From assembly GCA_031277215.1 (NCBI GenBank), contig JAITMR010000045.1, positions 1-64,000 of the forward strand: DNA of 64,000 nucleotides, given 5' to 3'. Under the pieces are notes generated by a model, which saw nothing but the letters and a program-made list of their open reading frames with translations, was not told the DNA's origin and did not search any database. The translations under genes and the position numbers were made by a program. Position 1 is the first letter of the stretch, and the number at the start of each line of letters is the position of its first letter. Shown here one piece after another: positions 37,210 through 46,673 of the stretch. Source of the DNA: Burkholderiales bacterium. Its GTDB lineage: Bacteria; Pseudomonadota; Gammaproteobacteria; Burkholderiales; Casimicrobiaceae.

Positions 37210-37604
37210 AGTACCCTCGTTCTCTAATGAAAAGGGGTGATTAGAATATAACACACCGCCCCCGCCGCCTCAATAAAAGAACAGCATAAAGTGCAACGAG
37301 CTGTAAGCATTTGCGGATTTACCACGTCTATCATGGCGCTCTCGCCAGCAGCAGCATAGGCGAGATTTGAAAAATACTGACCGCCAAACCCGAAACAACC
37401 CAAAAAATCAGGCGGCTACAATCAGTTGGATTTACGTAACCTTTTGATTTTTAAAGGCTCGTGAGAAAAATAGCTGGCGTCCCTAGGACAACCTGAGCTT
37501 ATCCCCACTATCCGCATCAGCCGACCAGTCACTATCCGCTATCGCCGTCCATCAATGCTCGCGCCTCCGAAACCCTTGACGTAAATCAAACACCCACAAA
37601 ACAA

Positions 37605-37656
37605 GGACAAAAATGTCCATATTTCTATTGGCGGCACAGACATTTTTGTCCATAAT
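37605..37656 (+). promoter_or_regulatory. Candidate hicAB promoter with duplicated operator
   Basis: Palindrome GGACAAAAATGTCC (37605-37618) and inverted copy AGACATTTTTGTCC (37638-37651); TTGGCG-N17-CATAAT (37628-37656), with the second operator overlapping the spacer. Confidence 0.6.
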
Positions 37657-37692
37657 GCACCCATAGAAACACAACAAAGAAAGGAGGAAACG

Positions 37693-37872
37693 GTGAAGCA
37701 AAGTGAGTTTCGCCGATGGCTTGAAGAAAAAGGCGCAACGTTTGTAGAAGGAAGCAAGCATACAAAAGCCAAACTAAATGGTAAACAAACCACCCTCCCG
37801 AGGCACCCAAACAAGGAAATACGTAAGGGAACCAGAAAGGCGATAATCAAACAACTCGGGATTAAAGAGTAA
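37693..37872 (+). CDS. hicA: HicA-type toxin (59 aa; below the ORF-track length cutoff)
   Basis: GTG start with AAGGAGGAAA RBS; VKQSEFRRWLEEKGATFVEGSKHTKAKLNGKQTTLPRHPNKEIRKGTRKAIIKQLGIKE matches the HicA fold and GSKH...PRHPNKEI...G...I.KQLGI pattern. Confidence 0.9.
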   Translation: MKQSEFRRWLEEKGATFVEGSKHTKAKLNGKQTTLPRHPNKEIRKGTRKAIIKQLGIKE

Positions 37873-37925
37873 CACCAGCCCCGAAAGAGGCTAGATACTT
37901 CTACCCGGAGAAAGGAGAAAATGGT

Positions 37926-38345
37926 ATGCGGTACCCTGTAAATATCGAAAAAGATGGGGATGGATTTATGGTGAGCTTTCCGGATATACCAGAGGCTTTA
38001 ACCTGCGGAGACACCTACGAAGAAGCGTTAGAAATGGCGGCTGATGCTTTAGTTACTGCAATGGACTTTTACTTTGAGGATCGCCGCACGGTTCCGGCTC
38101 CAAGCAAAACGGCGCGCGGGCAGACAACTATCGAGTTGCCGGTCAGCGTGACCGCGAAGGTGTTGCTGCTTAATGAAATGTTGCGCCAGAACATAAGCAA
38201 CGCCGAACTTGCGCGCCGCATCGGTTCGCAGCCAAGAGAGGTACAGCGGATTGTCGATCTCGGGCACGCTACGAAAATCGACACCATCGCCAAAGCACTT
38301 TCGGCGCTCGGAAAGAACCTTGATGTCCGGCTGACGACAGCATAA
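37926..38345 (+). CDS. hicB: HicB-type antitoxin
   Basis: MRYPVNIEKDGDGFMVSFPDIPEALTCGDTYEEALEMAADALVTAMDFYFEDRRTVPAPS plus C-terminal HTH. Confidence 0.92.
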   Translation: MRYPVNIEKDGDGFMVSFPDIPEALTCGDTYEEALEMAADALVTAMDFYFEDRRTVPAPSKTARGQTTIELPVSVTAKVLLLNEMLRQNISNAELARRIGSQPREVQRIVDLGHATKIDTIAKALSALGKNLDVRLTTA

Positions 38346-38350
38346 ATAAG

Positions 38351-38381
38351 AAACGGCGGCCAGTAAGTCCGCCGTTTTTTT
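38351..38381 (+). terminator. Rho-independent terminator after hicB
   Basis: Perfect 9-bp stem AAACGGCGG/CCGCCGTTT followed by a T-tract. Confidence 0.85.
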
Positions 38382-38513
38382 CTAACAGCCAGCAAGCGCC
38401 GCTTTGGTCTGCGTATGACCGGCGGCGTGACGCGCTGCGATAATTTGTTCAGGCTTTGGCGTTTTCACGTTGGTTTTTGTTTTTTTGCCATGCCCAAGCG
38501 TCGCCAGCCTCTT

Positions 38514-38801
38514 TCATTGTACCTTCGGGGATTTTTTGATTGTCTTAAACGCTGGCTGGGGGCCGCTGGAGCCTGCGTATATCTGCGGATTATCTGGGAT
38601 GATCCACGACCGCCCTACACGTTGTGCGCCCTTGACACGACCCTCGACAAGAAGCGCCTGTAGACGGCGTTGGCTGATCCCCAACAAAGCTGCCGCCTCA
38701 GCAGTTGATAGCACCGGTAGCCTCTTGATAGATTCGACTGGCCTCGCTCGCCAGGCGGCGCAACATGATTGGTGTGTTGTGTAGACCGTTTTTTGCCTCA
38801 A
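38514..38801 (-). CDS. Small helix-turn-helix (excisionase-like) DNA-binding protein
   Basis: LPVLSTAEAAALLGISQRRLQALLVEGRVKGAQRVGRSWIIPDN. Confidence 0.6.
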   Translation of the reverse strand: MRQKTVYTTHQSCCAAWRARPVESIKRLPVLSTAEAAALLGISQRRLQALLVEGRVKGAQRVGRSWIIPDNPQIYAGSSGPQPAFKTIKKSPKVQ

Positions 38802-38985
38802 GCGCAGTCTGCACTGCGGCGAGGTTGGCGGGAGTCACAGAACCCGCGCCGAACAGCTGTGAACCGCTCGGCGCGTTGCTGAAAGAAACAACCAGCCCTG
38901 TATCGTGCGTAGCAGTGCAGGCCGAAAAATCAACCTGCCACCTGCTGCGCCACCCTTTATGCTTGCCAGCCACTGCGTCCCTCAT
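38698..38985 (-). CDS. Hypothetical protein of the integrative-element remnant
   Basis: ORF MRDAVAGKHKGWRSRWQVDFSACTATHDTGLVVSF...; between integrase and HTH ORFs; coordinates approximate at the start. Confidence 0.4.
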   Translation of the reverse strand: MRDAVAGKHKGWRSRWQVDFSACTATHDTGLVVSFSNAPSGSQLFGAGSVTPANLAAVQTALEAKNGLHNTPIMLRRLASEASRIYQEATGAINC

Positions 38986-39352
38986 TTTTTCGACTCCAGA
39001 GAAATTGTAACCCACTCCCTGAGCCGCCGAGTGCTGTTGTAGACATCGGTCATCGCTTGCCACCGGTGGCCGAGCAGTTTACGGGTGTCGATGCCTTGGT
39101 CGGAGTAGAGCCGCTCGGCCAACGACCGCTGCTCGTGGAAGATTGGCGGTGTCCCCTCATCACGCCCGAGCCGCAGACATCCAGCCTGAACGCACAAAAA
39201 CGGCTGGATAACAGCGTCGGGCAAACGTCGCGCGGCGGTGCAAGCTCCGTATGGATCAGATACGGGCTGCCGCTACCATCGCGGCAGAGATCGATCGCAT
39301 CCGCCAGCGACCAGCCTATCGCGTTGCAGCGTAGCGCCAGCGGGATCGCCAC
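38982..39352 (-). pseudogene. Truncated, frameshifted lambda-type tyrosine integrase
   Basis: IPLALRCNAIGWSLADAIDLCRDGSGSPYLIH in one frame, then GTPPIFHEQRSLAERLYSDQGIDTRKLLGHRWQAMTDVYNSTRRLREWVTI in another; the HxxR, LLGH and catalytic Tyr motifs are recognisable but the N-terminal part is missing. Confidence 0.8.
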
Positions 39353-39385
39353 ACGCGAAAGCCAAGGCGGAAGCCGAGAAAGTCA

Positions 39386-39621
39386 TGTCAGAGATCACAG
39401 GAAAAGATACCAAGAGCATGCTTGAGCACCTGACAGAAGAGATCTCAGGCCTTGACAGGAGCGGATTGCGGAACCTGATCCGCGGCCTCGTTGACCGCAT
39501 TACGCTTGATCCCGCTACACTTTGTTGCCGGATCGACTATCGACTACAGGTCATTTCCGGGCAAAAAAGTGGGGATAAGATGGCGTCCCCAGGGGGAGTC
39601 GAACCCCCGTTACCGCCGTGA
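39386..39621 (+). pseudogene. C-terminal remnant of a serine recombinase ending in tRNA-Glu sequence
   Basis: MLEHLTEEISGLDRSGLRNLIRGLVDRITLDPATLCCRIDYRLQVISGQKSGDKMASPGGVEPPLPP; last residues are the antisense of tRNA-Glu. Confidence 0.55.
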
Positions 39622-39656
39622 AAGGGCGATGTCCTAGGCCTCTAGACGATGGGGAC
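39581..39656 (-). tRNA. tRNA-Glu (anticodon TTC), CCA encoded
   Basis: GTCCCCATCGTCTAGAGGCCTAGGACATCGCCCTTTCACGGCGGTAACGGGGGTTCGACTCCCCCTGGGGACGCCA; acceptor, anticodon and T stems close. Confidence 0.95.
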
Positions 39657-39749
39657 CTGGAACTTTTTACTACGAAGCGGGATGGCGTCTCTTGTAAGAG
39701 CCTTTGCAGAAAACGTCTTAACCAGTCCCTAACTCGCAAAGGTTTTTGA

Positions 39750-40010
39750 TTATAGAGTACAAAGCGAAAAAAAACAAGCCCAAGTCTTGTCCAATGGTAA
39801 ATGAGCCTGAATGAAGAAGTGGCTCCGTTTATTTGGGCTGCCTTTTCCGTCCATGCTGATCTTGATACCGTTTTGTTCCAGCGTCTCGATGAAGGACGCG
39901 CTGGTGAATTGGCTGCCCTGATCGGTGTTCATGATCTCAGGTTTGCCGTACTCCAAAAGGGTTTCTTCCAGTGCGTCAGCGCAAGCATCCGCTGTCAAGC
40001 TGTTGGGCAA
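39750..40010 (-). pseudogene. IS3-family transposase (orfB) remnant
   Basis: LEETLLEYGKPEIMNTDQGSQFTSASFIETLEQNGIKISMDGKG (rve core), then divergent sequence. Confidence 0.75.
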
Positions 40011-40201
40011 GCGCCCGCTTTTTGCATGGAGAGCTGTTTTACGATGTTTGTGTGATAAAGCAACGGTTTTTGCAAGAGCGGTGAAATATTCGGTCTAGGG
40101 CGATGAGCTTTATGAGCGCGATGTTACAGCGCATGCAATTTCTCTTTCTTTGATGTTTGACAGAGCAGCCCGGACAAGCGAAGGGCCGCCCGGAAAGCCG
40201 C

Positions 40202-41710
40202 CTACAGCAATCCCGCCCACGCCAATGCGCGCACGGTGGTATCCAGAAGCACGCTGGGGAACAATCCCAACACCAGCAGCACCAAACCGTTCAGCGCCAG
40301 CATGGTACGCGGGATAGCGCCTATCGCCGGAAGTGACTCTTCCTCTCCTTCGCTCTGGTTCGAGAAAAGCATCAGCCGTATCAGGCGCAGGTAGTAAAAC
40401 GCCGCGATGACCGAAGTGAGGATAGCGATGATCGACAACCAGACGAAGCCGTTAATCAGCGCAACGGCGATCACCGCGAATTTTCCGTAAAAGCCCAGCA
40501 GCGGCGGCACACCGGCCAACGAAAGCATCGCGAGCGTCATCAGGACGGCGCGAATGGGAGAACGGTGGTAGAGGCCGCGAAAATCTTTGAGGTCGCTGCC
40601 GCAGCTCAACGTGATTTTACCGTTTACGTTTTCAGCATCGCCATCCGAGGTTTCGTTCATCGACAGCAATACTCCGAACGCCACCAGATTGGAGAGCACA
40701 TACGTCAAAATATAAAACAGCACCGCTGAAAAACCGTCCGGATTGCCCACCAGCGCCCCAAGAAGCAGGTACCCCATGTGCCCGATGGTCGAATACGCCA
40801 ACATCCGTTTCAGATTGGGTTGCGCGATAGCGGCAACCGCGCCGACGATCATCGAGAGCACGGCAAGCAACGCCAGCATGGTTTGCCATTCGGTCAATAA
40901 CGACGCTAATGCGCCGCTCATCAACCGCAACAATAGCATCACAACCGCCAGTTTCGGCACGGTGCTGATGAACAAAGCCACTACCGTCGGCGCACCGCGA
41001 TAAACGTCCGGCGCCCACATATGGAACGGCACTGCGCTCAATTTGAACGCCAGTCCGGAAAGGATGAATATCAGTCCCAAGAGCAACAAAGTGTTGCTGG
41101 AGTCGAACCCCTCGGCCAAATGCATGATGGAGAGCAGTCCTAACGAGCCGGTCGCTCCGTAAACGAGTGAAATTCCATAAAGCATGAATCCCGACGCCAG
41201 AGCACCAAGGAAAAAGTATTTGAGACCGGCTTCTATCGACAGCGCATCGTCTTTGCGCAACGCAACCATCGCGTACAGCGGCAGCGCCATCAATTCCAGA
41301 CCGACGAATAACGGAACAAAATGATAAGAACCGATCACCGCCAGCACACCGAGCGTCGAACACAGGAACAACATGAAAGTTTCCGGCTGCCACAGTTTTT
41401 GCCGAATCAGCGAAGCGCGGCCATAGACAAGCGTCAGCGACAGCGCCAGCAACGCGGCGCTTTGCATTAGCAGCGTTGGCGCAGAGCGCAGCAACATGCT
41501 ACCCATGACGAACTGTGTGCTTTTGAAGTCCTGCGTCAGCCACAACGCCAGCAGCGCGACCCACAGCGCCAGTTGCGTTAACCCGTACGCTGCCGTTCCG
41601 TCTTGGGATGGGAACAGCGCCACCATCAGCAAGAGCAATGCCAGTGCCGCCAACAACGTCAGTTCAGGGAGGAGAGGTATCAGGGAGAAAGTCATGGCTT
41701 TGCCGTTCAA
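40202..41710 (-). CDS. nuoN: NADH-quinone oxidoreductase subunit N
   Basis: Multi-TM; LALPLYAMVALRKDDALSIEAGLKYFFLGALASGFMLYG, KLSAVPFHMWAPDVYRGAPT. Confidence 0.95.
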   Translation of the reverse strand: MNGKAMTFSLIPLLPELTLLAALALLLLMVALFPSQDGTAAYGLTQLALWVALLALWLTQDFKSTQFVMGSMLLRSAPTLLMQSAALLALSLTLVYGRASLIRQKLWQPETFMLFLCSTLGVLAVIGSYHFVPLFVGLELMALPLYAMVALRKDDALSIEAGLKYFFLGALASGFMLYGISLVYGATGSLGLLSIMHLAEGFDSSNTLLLLGLIFILSGLAFKLSAVPFHMWAPDVYRGAPTVVALFISTVPKLAVVMLLLRLMSGALASLLTEWQTMLALLAVLSMIVGAVAAIAQPNLKRMLAYSTIGHMGYLLLGALVGNPDGFSAVLFYILTYVLSNLVAFGVLLSMNETSDGDAENVNGKITLSCGSDLKDFRGLYHRSPIRAVLMTLAMLSLAGVPPLLGFYGKFAVIAVALINGFVWLSIIAILTSVIAAFYYLRLIRLMLFSNQSEGEEESLPAIGAIPRTMLALNGLVLLVLGLFPSVLLDTTVRALAWAGLL

Positions 41711-41716
41711 CCTAAA

Positions 41717-43177
41717 TTAGAGTTTGGACAGCGCCATATGCGCCAGCAGTTGTGTGACCGAAGCGTCCGCCATTCCCAGAAGCGCCTGCGGCCAAAGGCC
41801 GAATCCCAGCATGGACGCCGCCAGCACGCTTAACAGCAGGCGTTCCTGAATCCCGAGATCAGACAACGCGCTCACTGACGGATGCGTCACCGAACCGAAA
41901 ACCACGCGCCGAACCATCCACAATGTATAGGCTGCGCCGACCACCACCACAGTTGCCGCCAGCAAGCCAACGCCCAGTTGGTAGCTAACCGCACCCAGGA
42001 TCACCAGGAATTCGCCGACAAAGCCCGAAGTGCCCGGCAATCCGATATTCGCCATCGCAAAAAACACCAGCAAGGTTGCCAGCCAAGGCATTGCATTGAC
42101 GATTCCACCGCAATCGTTCAGCCGACAATCTCCCAACCGCGTTTTCAACGCATCCGCGCAGAAAAACAGCGCCGCGACCACCAGTCCGTTCGACACCATC
42201 AACAGCACTGCGCCTTTCAACGCCACCGCATTGAGCAGGAAAAAGCCGAGCGTCACCAGCCCCATGTGCGCGATCGAAGAATAAGCGATCAAACGTTTGA
42301 GATCGGTTTGCGCCAACGCCACAAAACCGAAATAAATCACGGCCAGCAACGACAACCCGATCATCCAGGGCGCCAGCACTTGCGCGGCATCAGGAACAAT
42401 CGGCAGCAACAGCCGCAAAAAACCATAAGCGCCGATCTTGGTCGAGGCCAGCATGATCGCGGCACCGGTCGGCGCTTCGACATAAGCATCGGGCGCCCAG
42501 GCATGCAGCGGCCACATCGGCGTTTTGACCGCAAACGCCATGAAAAACGCACCGAACAGAATCAGTTGCGTGTGCAGACTGAGCGGCAGATGGTGCCAGG
42601 CTTGCAGCGAAAAAGTTTGCGAAACGCCGTAAAGGTAAAACAGCGCCAGCAACATGAACAGCGAGCCGAACAATGTGTAAAGGAAAAACTTGGTGGTAGC
42701 GTATTTCCGTTGCTGACCGCCGAACACCCCGATTGCCAGATACATTGGAATCAGCATTGCTTCGAAGAAGATGTAAAACAACACAGCATCACGTGCCGAA
42801 AAAGCGCCGTAGGTCAAACCTGAAGTAATCAACAATGCCGCCAGATAACTGCCTTTGCTGCTGATCTTTTCCGAGGTCACAACCAATAGCGTGATAAACG
42901 CGTTCATGCCTATGAACAACACCGACAAACCATCGATCCCAAGCGAGTATTCGATGCCGAAATACGGAATCCACATAACACGTTCGGAAAATTGCATCGC
43001 CGCTGAAGTGGATTGGAATTGACAAAGAACGTAGACCGCAATGAAGAACGTGACCCAAGCCGCAGCGTTCGCCAGCCAGCGAGACGGTCGCCCGCTATCG
43101 ACGTTGCGCAACGCCAGTACTGCGACGCCCGCAATGATCGGCAACCAGATCAGTAATGAAAGTACCGGCACGCTCAT
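41717..43177 (-). CDS. nuoM: NADH-quinone oxidoreductase subunit M
   Basis: FAVKTPMWPLHAWAPDAYVEAPTGAAIMLASTKIGAYGFLR; start at MSVPVLSLLIWLP. Confidence 0.95.
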   Translation of the reverse strand: MSVPVLSLLIWLPIIAGVAVLALRNVDSGRPSRWLANAAAWVTFFIAVYVLCQFQSTSAAMQFSERVMWIPYFGIEYSLGIDGLSVLFIGMNAFITLLVVTSEKISSKGSYLAALLITSGLTYGAFSARDAVLFYIFFEAMLIPMYLAIGVFGGQQRKYATTKFFLYTLFGSLFMLLALFYLYGVSQTFSLQAWHHLPLSLHTQLILFGAFFMAFAVKTPMWPLHAWAPDAYVEAPTGAAIMLASTKIGAYGFLRLLLPIVPDAAQVLAPWMIGLSLLAVIYFGFVALAQTDLKRLIAYSSIAHMGLVTLGFFLLNAVALKGAVLLMVSNGLVVAALFFCADALKTRLGDCRLNDCGGIVNAMPWLATLLVFFAMANIGLPGTSGFVGEFLVILGAVSYQLGVGLLAATVVVVGAAYTLWMVRRVVFGSVTHPSVSALSDLGIQERLLLSVLAASMLGFGLWPQALLGMADASVTQLLAHMALSKL

Positions 43178-45189
43178 TTCATTCCCCACCAAGTCATCAA
43201 CACTACCAGCCCCAGCGCCATTGCAAAAGCGTAGTGGTAAAGATAGCCTGTTTGCAGATAGCGCAAAGATTGTGCAGCCCACTGTACTAGCCGCGCCGTG
43301 CCCTGTACCAGTACCCCTTCACTCCAGAATCGTTCACCGCCTCGCACGAACCACAACGATAAAGAATGTGTGCCTCGCACAATCACGCGCTCATACAGTG
43401 CGTCGATGTAGAAGTGGTTTTTGAGTACACCATACACGGCGCCCAACATGTGCGCCAGTTTGCCTGCTGCCGTCGGTGCCGACAAGGTGAAATACCAGGC
43501 AGTCGCAATGCCTGCCAACGCCAACCATAACGGCGGTGTCAGGAACGCATGCAGGAGATAGCTGATAACCCCGTGCCATTCGGCATGCAGAATGGCCATC
43601 GCCGGATGGGCAACGTAATCGCCGCGAATCGCCGTGCCGAAATAGTCTCCAAACAGCACCGGCGTTGCGAACAAAATTCCGGCCAGCACAGAACAAATCG
43701 CCAGCACGATCAGCGGTATCGTAACGACTTTGGGTGATTCTTTGGGCGGTTCGTGGTGCGCTGCATGTTGCTCTTTGTGCGAGGCTTTGTGTGATTTATG
43801 TTTCCCGTGCGACGCCTCGCCGTAGCGAGGCGCACCGTGGAACGCCAGGAAAATCATTCGAAAGGTGTAGCACGCCGTCAAAAATACGCCCAGCGTCAAC
43901 GCCCAGTACGCGTAGGCGTGTCCCGTCACTTCCGCAAAACGCGCGGCTTCAATGATCGGTTCTTTCGAGAAAAATCCGGAGAACGGCGGCAGCCCGGCCA
44001 ACGCCCAAGCGCCAATCAACGCCGTCCAGTAGGTAATCGGCATCCTGTGCCGCAGACCGCCCATCTTGCGCAAATCCTGTTCGTGATGCAGCGCGATGAT
44101 GACCGAACCAGCCGCGAGGAACAACAACGCTTTGAAGAACGCGTGGGTCATCAGATGGAAGATCGCCGCCGAATAGGCCGACGCGCCCAGCGCCACGGTC
44201 ATGTAACCCAGTTGCGACAGTGTCGAGTAAGCAACGACCCGCTTGATATCGTTTTGCACCAGCCCCAACAACGCCATCGAGATCGCCGTCGTCGCGCCAA
44301 TGATGATCATGAACGAAAGCGCCGTGTCCGAGCCTTCAAACACCGGACTCATCCGCGCCACCATGAAAATACCGGCGGTGACCATCGTCGCCGCATGGAT
44401 CAACGCCGAAATTGGTGTCGGGCCTTCCATCGAATCGGGCAACCAGGTGTGTAGCGGCACTTGCGCACTCTTGCCCATCGCGCCGATAAAAAGACAAATG
44501 CAAGCAACCGTTAACAGCGACCATTCCAGCCCCGGCCATAACGAAACATCCAAGCCCTGAAGTTCGTCAACCCGTGCAAAAATTTCTGCGAAATTAAGCG
44601 TGCCCAACACAGCAAACAACAAGCCAATGCCGACGATGAAGCCGAAATCGCCGACACGATTCATCAGAAACGCTTTCATCCCCGCCTTGGTTGCCGACGG
44701 GCGCGTGTACCAGAAACCAATCAGCAGATACGACGCCAGCCCGACTCCTTCCCAACCAAAAAACATTTGCAGGAAGTTGTCCGACATCACTAACATCAAC
44801 ATCGAGAAGGTGAAAAACGCGATGTACGAAAAGAAGCGCGCATAGCCGGGGTCGTCTTTCATGTAGCCGATGGTGTAAACGTGCACCAGAAACGATACCA
44901 GCGTAACGACGACCATCATCAGCGCCGATAACGGGTCAATCAAAAAGCCGATGGTTAACTTGGTGCTGCCGAGATCAAGCCAGGTGTACAGTGTTACGTT
45001 TTCGGACTGGGTGCCAAGAGACGGCCACAAAAAAGCCACTTCGTACAATACGAAGGCTGAAAGAATGAAAGAAAAACCCACCGCCGCGCAGCACACCCAA
45101 TGCGACCAATCGCGCGGCGCCCGACGACCGAAAAAGCCGGCAAACAGCGCAGCGAACAGCGGCAGCAACGGGATAAGCGCCAGCATCAT
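43174..45189 (-). CDS. nuoL: NADH-quinone oxidoreductase subunit L
   Basis: FFGWEGVGLASYLLIGFWYTRPSATKAGMKAFLMNRVGDFG, GAMGKSAQVPLHTWLPDSMEGPTPISALIHAATMVTAG. Confidence 0.97.
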   Translation of the reverse strand: MMLALIPLLPLFAALFAGFFGRRAPRDWSHWVCCAAVGFSFILSAFVLYEVAFLWPSLGTQSENVTLYTWLDLGSTKLTIGFLIDPLSALMMVVVTLVSFLVHVYTIGYMKDDPGYARFFSYIAFFTFSMLMLVMSDNFLQMFFGWEGVGLASYLLIGFWYTRPSATKAGMKAFLMNRVGDFGFIVGIGLLFAVLGTLNFAEIFARVDELQGLDVSLWPGLEWSLLTVACICLFIGAMGKSAQVPLHTWLPDSMEGPTPISALIHAATMVTAGIFMVARMSPVFEGSDTALSFMIIIGATTAISMALLGLVQNDIKRVVAYSTLSQLGYMTVALGASAYSAAIFHLMTHAFFKALLFLAAGSVIIALHHEQDLRKMGGLRHRMPITYWTALIGAWALAGLPPFSGFFSKEPIIEAARFAEVTGHAYAYWALTLGVFLTACYTFRMIFLAFHGAPRYGEASHGKHKSHKASHKEQHAAHHEPPKESPKVVTIPLIVLAICSVLAGILFATPVLFGDYFGTAIRGDYVAHPAMAILHAEWHGVISYLLHAFLTPPLWLALAGIATAWYFTLSAPTAAGKLAHMLGAVYGVLKNHFYIDALYERVIVRGTHSLSLWFVRGGERFWSEGVLVQGTARLVQWAAQSLRYLQTGYLYHYAFAMALGLVVLMTWWGMK

Positions 45190-45193
45190 TGAG

Positions 45194-45511
45194 CTATCCT
45201 TTCATTACATCAAGTGTTTGCACGGCAACGTTGCCACGGCGACGGAACAACAGGATCAGCAACGCCAATCCGACCGCCGATTCGACCGCCGCCGTCGCCA
45301 ATACAAACATGGTCATCACCTGGCCGGACAAGTCGTCGAAATACGCCGAGAAGGCGACGAAATTGAGGTTCGCCGACAACAGCACCAACTCCACCGCCAT
45401 CAGCAACACCAATACATTGCGGCGGTTGGCGATAATGCCGACCACGCTGATCACCAGCAACGCCGCTGCCAGCAGCAGGTAATGCGTCAGTGTCGGTTCC
45501 AGTCCCGGCAT
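45194..45511 (-). CDS. nuoK: NADH-quinone oxidoreductase subunit K
   Basis: GIIANRRNVLVLLMAVELVLLSANLNFVAFSAYFDDLSGQVMTMFVLATAAVESAVGLALLILLFRR. Confidence 0.95.
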   Translation of the reverse strand: MPGLEPTLTHYLLLAAALLVISVVGIIANRRNVLVLLMAVELVLLSANLNFVAFSAYFDDLSGQVMTMFVLATAAVESAVGLALLILLFRRRGNVAVQTLDVMKG

Positions 45512-45512
45512 C

Positions 45513-46163
45513 TCAATGCCCTCCTGTTTTTTCTGGCGAGCGCTCCAGCGAATGAACGGGCGCGTCTTCCGTTTCCGTTTCTGCCGGCATGGACACGACC
45601 CGCAAGCGATCATCACGATTGACGGCGATCTGCTCGGCCGGCTCCTGCCGCTTCACAAAACGGCTTTGCCGATACGTCAGCACAATTGCCGCGATCATTC
45701 CGACCAGCAAAAGCACAGCCACGAGTTCCAGCGGATACAGGTAATCTTCAAACAGAAGTTTCCCAAGTTCGCGCGTGTTTTCCATCGAGGTCGCGTTTTC
45801 CGGCAATGCTGCTTTCGTTTTTACGCCTTTCACAATCAACAGCACGATTTCCGCCAGCATCACAGCGCCGACCAGCAACGACGGCATCAAATGACGTTTC
45901 CAGCGCGGCGTCTGGTCGGTTTGCCGCACATCGAGCATCATCAACACGAACAAAAACAGCACCATCACCGCGCCGACATATATCACCACCAGCGCCAATC
46001 CCAAAAATTCGGCACCGAGCGTGATCCACAACGCCGCCATCGTGAAGAAAGCAAGCACCAGCGACAGGGCTGCGTGCACCGGCTGACGCGCACTCACGAC
46101 GCGCACAGCAGACACCAGCAGGATCGCCGCAAGTACATAGAAAAGAAACGCAGAAAAGCTCAT
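45513..46163 (-). CDS. nuoJ: NADH-quinone oxidoreductase subunit J
   Basis: PVHAALSLVLAFFTMAALWITLGAEFLGLALVVIYVGAVMVLFLFVLMMLD. Confidence 0.95.
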   Translation of the reverse strand: MSFSAFLFYVLAAILLVSAVRVVSARQPVHAALSLVLAFFTMAALWITLGAEFLGLALVVIYVGAVMVLFLFVLMMLDVRQTDQTPRWKRHLMPSLLVGAVMLAEIVLLIVKGVKTKAALPENATSMENTRELGKLLFEDYLYPLELVAVLLLVGMIAAIVLTYRQSRFVKRQEPAEQIAVNRDDRLRVVSMPAETETEDAPVHSLERSPEKTGGH

Positions 46164-46184
46164 ATCGTGGCTGGCCTCATGGTG

Positions 46185-46673
46185 TCATCGGTAAGGAGCG
46201 TCTTCTTCCAGATTTTTGGCGATCTGCGCTTCGTAATGGTCGCCGATCGCCAACAGCATGTCTTTGGTAAAACACAAATCGCTGTGTTGCTCGCCGTGGT
46301 ATTCGTAAATCCGCGTCAACACAATCGAATCGACCGGGCAGCTTTCCATGCACAGCCCGCAATAAATACATTTGCTGAGATCGACATCGTAGCGCGTCGT
46401 GCGCCGTGACCCGTCCTCGCGTTCGGCAATATCAATCGTAATCGCCAGCGCCGGGCAAACTGCCTCGCACAGTTTGCAGGCAATGCAGCGTTCCTTGCCG
46501 TTCGGATAACGACGCTGCGCATGCAGGCCGCGAAAGCGCGGACCTTGCGGCGTTTTTTCCTCAGGGACGTGTATCGTGAACTTCGGCTTGAACATCCGGC
46601 GAAACGTCAGCCACAACCCGCTGAGTAATTCCAGCAACAGCCAGGTTTTTAGGAAATGCCGCAGCCGGTTCAT
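46185..46673 (-). CDS. nuoI: NADH-quinone oxidoreductase subunit I
   Basis: Two 4Fe-4S motifs [16 protein letters not shown] and [17 protein letters not shown]. Confidence 0.95.
   Translation of the reverse strand: MNRLRHFLKTWLLLELLSGLWLTFRRMFKPKFTIHVPEEKTPQGPRFRGLHAQRRYPNGKERCIACKLCEAVCPALAITIDIAEREDGSRRTTRYDVDLSKCIYCGLCMESCPVDSIVLTRIYEYHGEQHSDLCFTKDMLLAIGDHYEAQIAKNLEEDAPYR

Noticed and set aside
43174-45189. His/Lys-rich loop in NuoL (HGKHKSHKASHKEQHAAHHEPPKESPK) as a metal-binding novelty
   Set aside because: Variable His-rich loops at this position are, to my knowledge, common in betaproteobacterial NuoL.
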